Assembly: GCA_024399545.1 (NCBI GenBank)
Contig: JAKSNS010000020.1
Span: 1-48,127, forward strand
DNA: 48,127 bases
Origin: Paludibacteraceae bacterium
GTDB taxonomy: Bacteria > Bacteroidota > Bacteroidia > Bacteroidales > Paludibacteraceae
Direction: 5' to 3'
In this document: positions 44,645 to 48,127 of the stretch, piece by piece
Numbering within the stretch: the stretch's first letter is position 1
Layout: each line of letters opens with the position of its first letter
The notes under the pieces: generated by a model
Database searches by the model: none
What the model saw: only the letters and a program-made list of their open reading frames with translations
What the model was told of the DNA's origin: nothing
Position numbers and translations under genes: made by a program

Positions 44645-44719
44645 TGGTCCCACTAGGGCTTGAACCTAGGACCCCCTGATTATGAGTCAGGTGCTACTAA
44701 CCAACTGAGCTATGAGACC
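44645..44719 (-). tRNA. tRNA-Met (anticodon CAU)
   Basis: The minus strand folds as a cloverleaf: acceptor GGTCTCA/TGGGACC, anticodon arm CCTGA-CTCATAA-TCAGG with anticodon CAT, and T arm CTAGG-TTCAAGC-CCTAG. The discriminator is A and CCA is not encoded. By similarity to elongator tRNA-Met I call it Met; tRNA-Ile2 (CAU modified to lysidine) cannot be excluded. The D arm GCTC/TAGC has a mismatch at the loop-closing pair. It lies 55 bp downstream of the OmpA gene on the same strand and before the terminator at 44600. Confidence 0.92.
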
Positions 44720-44773
44720 ATGCGTCTTTTTTACAAGCTACGCCCGCTTGATGGTGTGCGCCGAGGCGCTGGG

Positions 44774-46402
44774 TTATCGGATCTCCTGCAGGAGTTGTAC
44801 TGCCTGATCCTTGGTGATGCGGAGTTGCTCATCTGTCAACTCAGGAATCTGCAGTTCGGTACCAACCTCGATAGCATTCGGATTAGGAATGAACTCTCGG
44901 TTAGCCTCGTAGATGAATACCCAGCAATAGGTGTTGCGGTAGTACTTACGAGCCAACTTAGACAGGGTTGTATTCTGCGGCAGGTTGACCACATCCAGCA
45001 TACCCGCCGGAAGTTGCTTCTGCTGACGAACCTCCTGCTGCTGTGCACGGCGGTACTGCGTCTGCTGCTCAGCCTCCTCACGGTATTGCTGCTTGAGCTT
45101 ATCAAACTCCTCCTTCGATACGAGGCGAACCTCTGCACGACGGTTAGGACCATAAGCGGCCTTACTGCGCTTACCAATAATCTTACCACGGCCGAGTGAG
45201 ATGATACGACTCGGGTTGATGTCATACTCCTCGATGAGCTCGTCGGTCACTACCTGTGCACGTGCCTTACCGAGGGTGTTATTCAACTGATCTGAACCGG
45301 TGTTGTCGCAATAACCAATAATCTCTGCGTACTGATCCTGCTCGCGCTTGAGGCGGCTGGCAATCTGCTGAGTAGCCGTCAGACCGTTCTCGTTGAGTAC
45401 AGACTTACCCGGATCAAAGTAGATGAAGAAGTAGTTGTCCTCCTTGCCCTCTACCGTAGCCACCTCGGTGGTGATAGTCTGGGTCGTATTTCTCTGGATA
45501 ACAATCGTATCACGATGATAGATCACAACGGTATCCTTGAGGCCACTGCCCATACCCTGATATACGTCGCCCATGTTGGTTTGATCACCAGCGTTCTTGT
45601 TGACCATCTTAGCCGCGAGAGCGCTTTCGCTGGCAACGTTCTTGGCGTGGGTCTTCTTGACAGCATTAATCTTGTAGCGAAGAGCCAGGGTCAGGTCGAA
45701 CATACCATCGTTGTTCTTACTGGCAGCATCCGTCATACCACGACCATCAATATCATCCTTCATGAAGTAGGTATAGGTACCCTTGACACCCAGCGAAATG
45801 CTGCGGCTGAGGTTGAATCCCAACTCAATACCAGCCAACAGGTGCGGACGAGCACGATATGTCGAATCGCTCATAGGATCGTAGCTGCCGGTGTGTCCAC
45901 GTGGAATAACAGACTCCGGATAATAAATATCGTTCTTATAAATCGTAGCACCTCCACCGAGCAATGCGTTAGCAGAGAAGATCTTCTTCTGACTGCGAGA
46001 GAACCATGCGTTGATGAGGTCAAATCCTACATATGCCTGTACTCTGTGCATCATGCCCTTGAGCAGGATGTCGGCGTTGTCGCCAGTCTTGGTATTACCT
46101 GCCACGCGCGGCATTGCAAATGAGTAACCCACACCCAGCGACCAAGTCGGAGTGAAGGAGTACTCCAATGCCAAACCCACGGTGGGATAGCCCAACGGGT
46201 TTTTCATCTCGGAGTTGAAGTCGCCATCAAAGAAGTTGATACCTCCATCGAGCACCAAGGACCAAGGTGACCAACCATCAGCAACACCTTCCTCAGCGAC
46301 CTCCCAAGGGTGAGCTCCTTTTACCTCAGACTTCTCTGCTTCCTGGGCCAATAAGGCTACTGAAGACAAAATCGCTATTGTTAAAAATGCAATTTTACGC
46401 AT
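44774..46402 (-). CDS. OmpA family outer-membrane protein with LysM domain
   Basis: The 542-residue product has a signal peptide (residues 1-19, ending SVALLAQ), an N-terminal beta-barrel-like part (about 40-250, with GGINFFDGDF and GVGYSFAMPR), then a linker. A C-terminal OmpA/MotB domain follows (about 325-430, YFFIYFDPGKSVLNENG, GYCDNTGS, NRRAEVRL), which binds peptidoglycan. A Gln/Arg-rich coiled linker leads to a LysM domain (about 475-525, TLSKLARKYY to VGTELQIPEL), a second peptidoglycan-binding unit. It ties the outer membrane to the wall. It has its own promoter, and the tRNA-Met gene follows on the same strand. Confidence 0.92.
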   Translation of the reverse strand: MRKIAFLTIAILSSVALLAQEAEKSEVKGAHPWEVAEEGVADGWSPWSLVLDGGINFFDGDFNSEMKNPLGYPTVGLALEYSFTPTWSLGVGYSFAMPRVAGNTKTGDNADILLKGMMHRVQAYVGFDLINAWFSRSQKKIFSANALLGGGATIYKNDIYYPESVIPRGHTGSYDPMSDSTYRARPHLLAGIELGFNLSRSISLGVKGTYTYFMKDDIDGRGMTDAASKNNDGMFDLTLALRYKINAVKKTHAKNVASESALAAKMVNKNAGDQTNMGDVYQGMGSGLKDTVVIYHRDTIVIQRNTTQTITTEVATVEGKEDNYFFIYFDPGKSVLNENGLTATQQIASRLKREQDQYAEIIGYCDNTGSDQLNNTLGKARAQVVTDELIEEYDINPSRIISLGRGKIIGKRSKAAYGPNRRAEVRLVSKEEFDKLKQQYREEAEQQTQYRRAQQQEVRQQKQLPAGMLDVVNLPQNTTLSKLARKYYRNTYCWVFIYEANREFIPNPNAIEVGTELQIPELTDEQLRITKDQAVQLLQEIR

Positions 46403-46443
46403 AGTTGTACGGCATTAAATTTGCGGATTACACATTTCAGGCT

Positions 46444-46475
46444 GCAAAGGTACTACAAATTTTTTAATTGCGCAA
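46444..46475 (-). promoter_or_regulatory. Promoter of the OmpA-LysM gene
   Basis: On the minus strand TTG (46473-46475) and TACCTTTG (46444-46451) are separated by 21 bp, 41 bp before ATG 46402. Confidence 0.75.
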
Positions 46476-46508
46476 GAAAAAACGAAAAAAAATGATTTTT
46501 ATTTTATG

Positions 46509-46613
46509 GGGGTGCTCTAAAAATCCCCGTTTTTTGATTACTTTTGCATATATCACAAATTTTACGTAACTTTGCAACGTGAATCACAGGGGTGCTCTAA
46601 AAATCCTCGTTTT
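46509..46613. repeat. 25-bp direct repeat flanking the pta promoter
   Basis: GGGGTGCTCTAAAAATCC plus YCGTTTT occurs at 46509-46533 and again at 46589-46613, with one mismatch. The first copy is upstream of the -33 element and the second is in the leader, so the promoter lies between them. This placement suggests paired binding sites for a regulator; a duplicated remnant is the alternative. Confidence 0.85.
46542..46574 (+). promoter_or_regulatory. Promoter of the phosphate acetyltransferase gene
   Basis: TTTTG (46542-46546) and TAACTTTG (46567-46574) are separated by 20 bp, 72 bp before ATG 46647. It is bracketed by the 25-bp direct repeat. Confidence 0.8.
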
Positions 46614-46646
46614 CAGAAGATAATCATAAACAAATCTCAATAGAAT

Positions 46647-47645
46647 ATGGATATTTTACAACAAATGATTGCGCGCGCGAAAGCAAATCCGCAACGCATT
46701 GTTCTTCCGGAAGGAGATGAACCACGTACTTTGGAGGCTGCCAATATCCTCCTGCGTGATGAGATTGCCAAGCTGACTCTGATTGGTAATCCGGAGACTA
46801 TTCGCCGTATGGCTCAGGAGAAGGGTTATGAGTACATTGATCGTGCTACGCTCTTTGATCCGGAGAGTGATCCTAAGATGGCGGAGTATGCTCAGCTGCT
46901 GTATGAGCTTCGTAAAGCAAAGGGTATGACGGAGGAGGAGGCTGCTCGCAAGGCTAAGGACCCGCTCTATCTGGGCTGCCTGATGATCAAGAATGGCGAT
47001 GCAGATGGCGAACTGGCCGGTGCACGTGGCACTACCGCGGATACGATTCGTCCGGCTTTTCAGATTCTGAAGACCAAGCCGGGATGCAGCATTGTATCGG
47101 GCGCTTTCCTGATGTTTACTCCGGCTAAGCAATTGGGCGAGGACGGCTTCCTGATTTTTGCCGATTGTGCCGTTAATCCGTGTCCTAATGCCCAAGAACT
47201 CGCACAAATAGCTATCTCTACCGCAGAGACGGCTCGTTCGTTGGGTGGCTTTGAACCAAAGGTGGCTATGCTCAGCTTCTCTACCAAGGGGTCGGCTAAG
47301 CACGAACTGATTGATAAGGTGACCGAGGCTACGCGCATAGCTCGCGAACTGGCTCCGGAGCTCTCGATAGATGGCGAACTGCAGGCTGATGCGGCTCTCG
47401 TGGAGAGTGTGGCCAAGACAAAGGCTCCGGGAAGTTCGGTGGCCGGCAAGGCAAACGTGCTCGTGTTCCCGGATCTGCAGGCCGGCAATATCGGCTACAA
47501 ACTCGTGGAGCGCTTCTCGGGCGCTGACGCTGTGGGTCCGATCCTCCAGGGTATCGCCGCTCCGGTGAACGACCTCAGCCGTGGTTGCAAAGTGCAGGAT
47601 ATTGTGCAGATGGTAATTATTACCGCTAACCAAGCAATCCATTGA
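46647..47645 (+). CDS. pta: Phosphate acetyltransferase
   Basis: The 332-residue product is a single-domain PTA_PTB enzyme that interconverts acetyl-CoA and acetyl phosphate, the first step of acetate formation by the Pta-Ack route. Characteristic stretches are RIVLPEGDEPRTLEAA at the start, GARGTTADTIRPAFQ, the GSAKHELIDKV region, ELQADAALV and the C-terminal GADAVGPILQG and NDLSRGC. The length fits the short bacterial form. The protein acts in the cytoplasm. Acetate kinase (ackA), often the next gene, is not found here; a DUF559 gene follows instead. The promoter and direct repeats upstream suggest regulated expression. Confidence 0.95.
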   Translation: MDILQQMIARAKANPQRIVLPEGDEPRTLEAANILLRDEIAKLTLIGNPETIRRMAQEKGYEYIDRATLFDPESDPKMAEYAQLLYELRKAKGMTEEEAARKAKDPLYLGCLMIKNGDADGELAGARGTTADTIRPAFQILKTKPGCSIVSGAFLMFTPAKQLGEDGFLIFADCAVNPCPNAQELAQIAISTAETARSLGGFEPKVAMLSFSTKGSAKHELIDKVTEATRIARELAPELSIDGELQADAALVESVAKTKAPGSSVAGKANVLVFPDLQAGNIGYKLVERFSGADAVGPILQGIAAPVNDLSRGCKVQDIVQMVIITANQAIH

Positions 47646-47659
47646 CCCCTTTTCCCCGA

Positions 47660-47685
47660 CCCCTTTCCCCAAAAGGGGCAAGGGG
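47660..47685. repeat. GC-rich hairpin between pta and the DUF559 gene
   Basis: CCCCTTTCCCC and GGGGCAAGGGG pair with one mismatch around AAAA. Further GGGG-containing repeats follow to about 47710. No T-run follows, so it is probably a dispersed intergenic repeat rather than a standard terminator, though it could stop or stabilise pta mRNA. Confidence 0.65.
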
Positions 47686-47730
47686 AGGTGGCAAGGGGAG
47701 ATGGCAAGGCAGATGGAATAAAGATGATAT

Positions 47731-48127
47731 ATGGATGAAAATAAAAAATATGATAGAGCAAATGGATATTGGGGTGAACAACTGATTTATCCAGATACTT
47801 ATCCTATCATGTTATCCAACTCTCGACGCAATCGTAAAGATATGACAGATGCGGAAACTGCATTGTGGTCTATCATACGAAATAAACAATTAGGATATAA
47901 GTTTCGACGACAATACATCATAGGAGATTATATAACTGATTTTGCTTGTATCGAGAAGCATCTTATTTTGGAAGTGGACGGAGGGTATCACTTTACCGAC
48001 GAACAAAGGAAAGAGGACGAGATTCGTACACAGTTTATCAGTCGAATGGGATTTCGAGTTTTACGGTTTGCTAATGGTGAAGTGATTGCTGATACCGAAT
48101 CTGTAAGAAATAAAATCAAACAAATAT
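47731..48127 (+). CDS. DUF559 (Vsr-like endonuclease fold) protein, cut by window end
   Basis: An open frame from ATG 47731 runs to the last base of the window, 132 codons without a stop. The middle matches DUF559: TDAETALWSIIRNKQLGYKFRRQ, then DFACIEKHLILEVDGGYH and RVLRFANGEV. These carry the PD-(D/E)XK-like residues of the Vsr-type fold (D of DFAC, E and D of LEVDG). An N-terminal extension of about 35 residues precedes the domain. The biochemical role of DUF559 proteins is not settled. The end of the gene lies a few codons outside the window, judging from the usual family length. Confidence 0.85.
   Translation, partial: MDENKKYDRANGYWGEQLIYPDTYPIMLSNSRRNRKDMTDAETALWSIIRNKQLGYKFRRQYIIGDYITDFACIEKHLILEVDGGYHFTDEQRKEDEIRTQFISRMGFRVLRFANGEVIADTESVRNKIKQI

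Noticed and set aside
45515-46123. Plus-strand open frame of 202 codons
   Set aside because: It is the antisense of the OmpA-LysM gene, whose signal peptide, barrel, OmpA and LysM parts are all clear.
46656-47681. Minus-strand open frame of 341 codons opposite pta
   Set aside because: It mirrors the phosphate acetyltransferase gene, has low-complexity Arg/Ser-rich translation and no family match.

Overview
The window looks like chromosomal DNA of a member of the Bacteroidales (Bacteroidota). The grounds are Bacteroidetes-type promoters (TTG or TTTG about 20 bp upstream of TAnnTTTG) before several housekeeping genes, two giant secreted proteins with type IX secretion system (T9SS) C-terminal sorting domains, an OmpA-LysM outer-membrane protein, tandem rhomboid proteases with the Bacteroidetes C-terminal tail, and many protein families restricted to or rich in this group (BT4734-like/DUF3987 replication protein, phage-type u-spanin, DUF3791/DUF3990, Abi-like, KilA-N). 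Genus cannot be fixed from the sequence alone.

Region 1 (1-6725) is a compact one-strand block with very C-rich, G-poor coding strand. It carries a phage-type lysis set (zinc amidase, N-terminal-TM coiled-coil protein, and a lipoprotein with a C-terminal TM overlapping it in another frame, i.e. u-spanin architecture). It also has a second amidase-like protein that has lost its zinc ligands, a sigma-70 family factor, a primase/helicase-like BT4734-DUF3987 protein, and several unknown small proteins. Two of these small proteins, at opposite ends of the block, are distant paralogues. A shared motif with core ACCCCATAWATAGGGT precedes both the first gene and the sigma-factor gene. No capsid, terminase or integrase is visible, so this is either the edge of a prophage or a satellite-like or domesticated lysis/replication module. 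It is the best candidate here for something undescribed.

Region 2 (6726-34496) is dominated by two giant T9SS cargo genes: 7056-18131 (3691 aa, about twelve jelly-roll and twelve fibronectin-III modules plus Cys-rich repeats) and 23936-33895 (about 3320 aa, Ig/ASH-like modules). Between them lies a 5.7-kb accessory hotspot. Intact parts are a YafQ-type toxin-antitoxin pair, an AlbA_2/HATPase protein with a 42-bp in-frame repeat, and a tightly overlapping DUF3791-DUF3990-DUF3791 operon with an ADP-ribosyltransferase-like middle gene. The rest is debris: a broken Rpn-type nuclease, truncated Abi-like and KilA-N genes, a 37-codon stump of a third giant-protein gene, and a condensed copy of the neighbouring accessory genes with three large internal deletions. 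A small secreted protein with a C-terminal TM and basic tail (34038-34496) follows the second giant gene.

Region 3 (34497-35306) is non-coding and built from nested inverted repeats, including one with arms of about 50 bp.

Region 4 (35307-48127) is ordinary chromosome. It holds a leftward operon of two rhomboid proteases and a membrane-anchored EEP-family hydrolase; a divergently transcribed HU gene with a textbook terminator; a rightward four-gene operon (old yellow enzyme-like oxidoreductase, short-chain dehydrogenase, HEFGH-type lipoprotein metallopeptidase, YifB/ComM AAA+ ATPase); a tRNA-Met(CAU); an OmpA-LysM protein; phosphate acetyltransferase; and a DUF559 gene cut by the window end.
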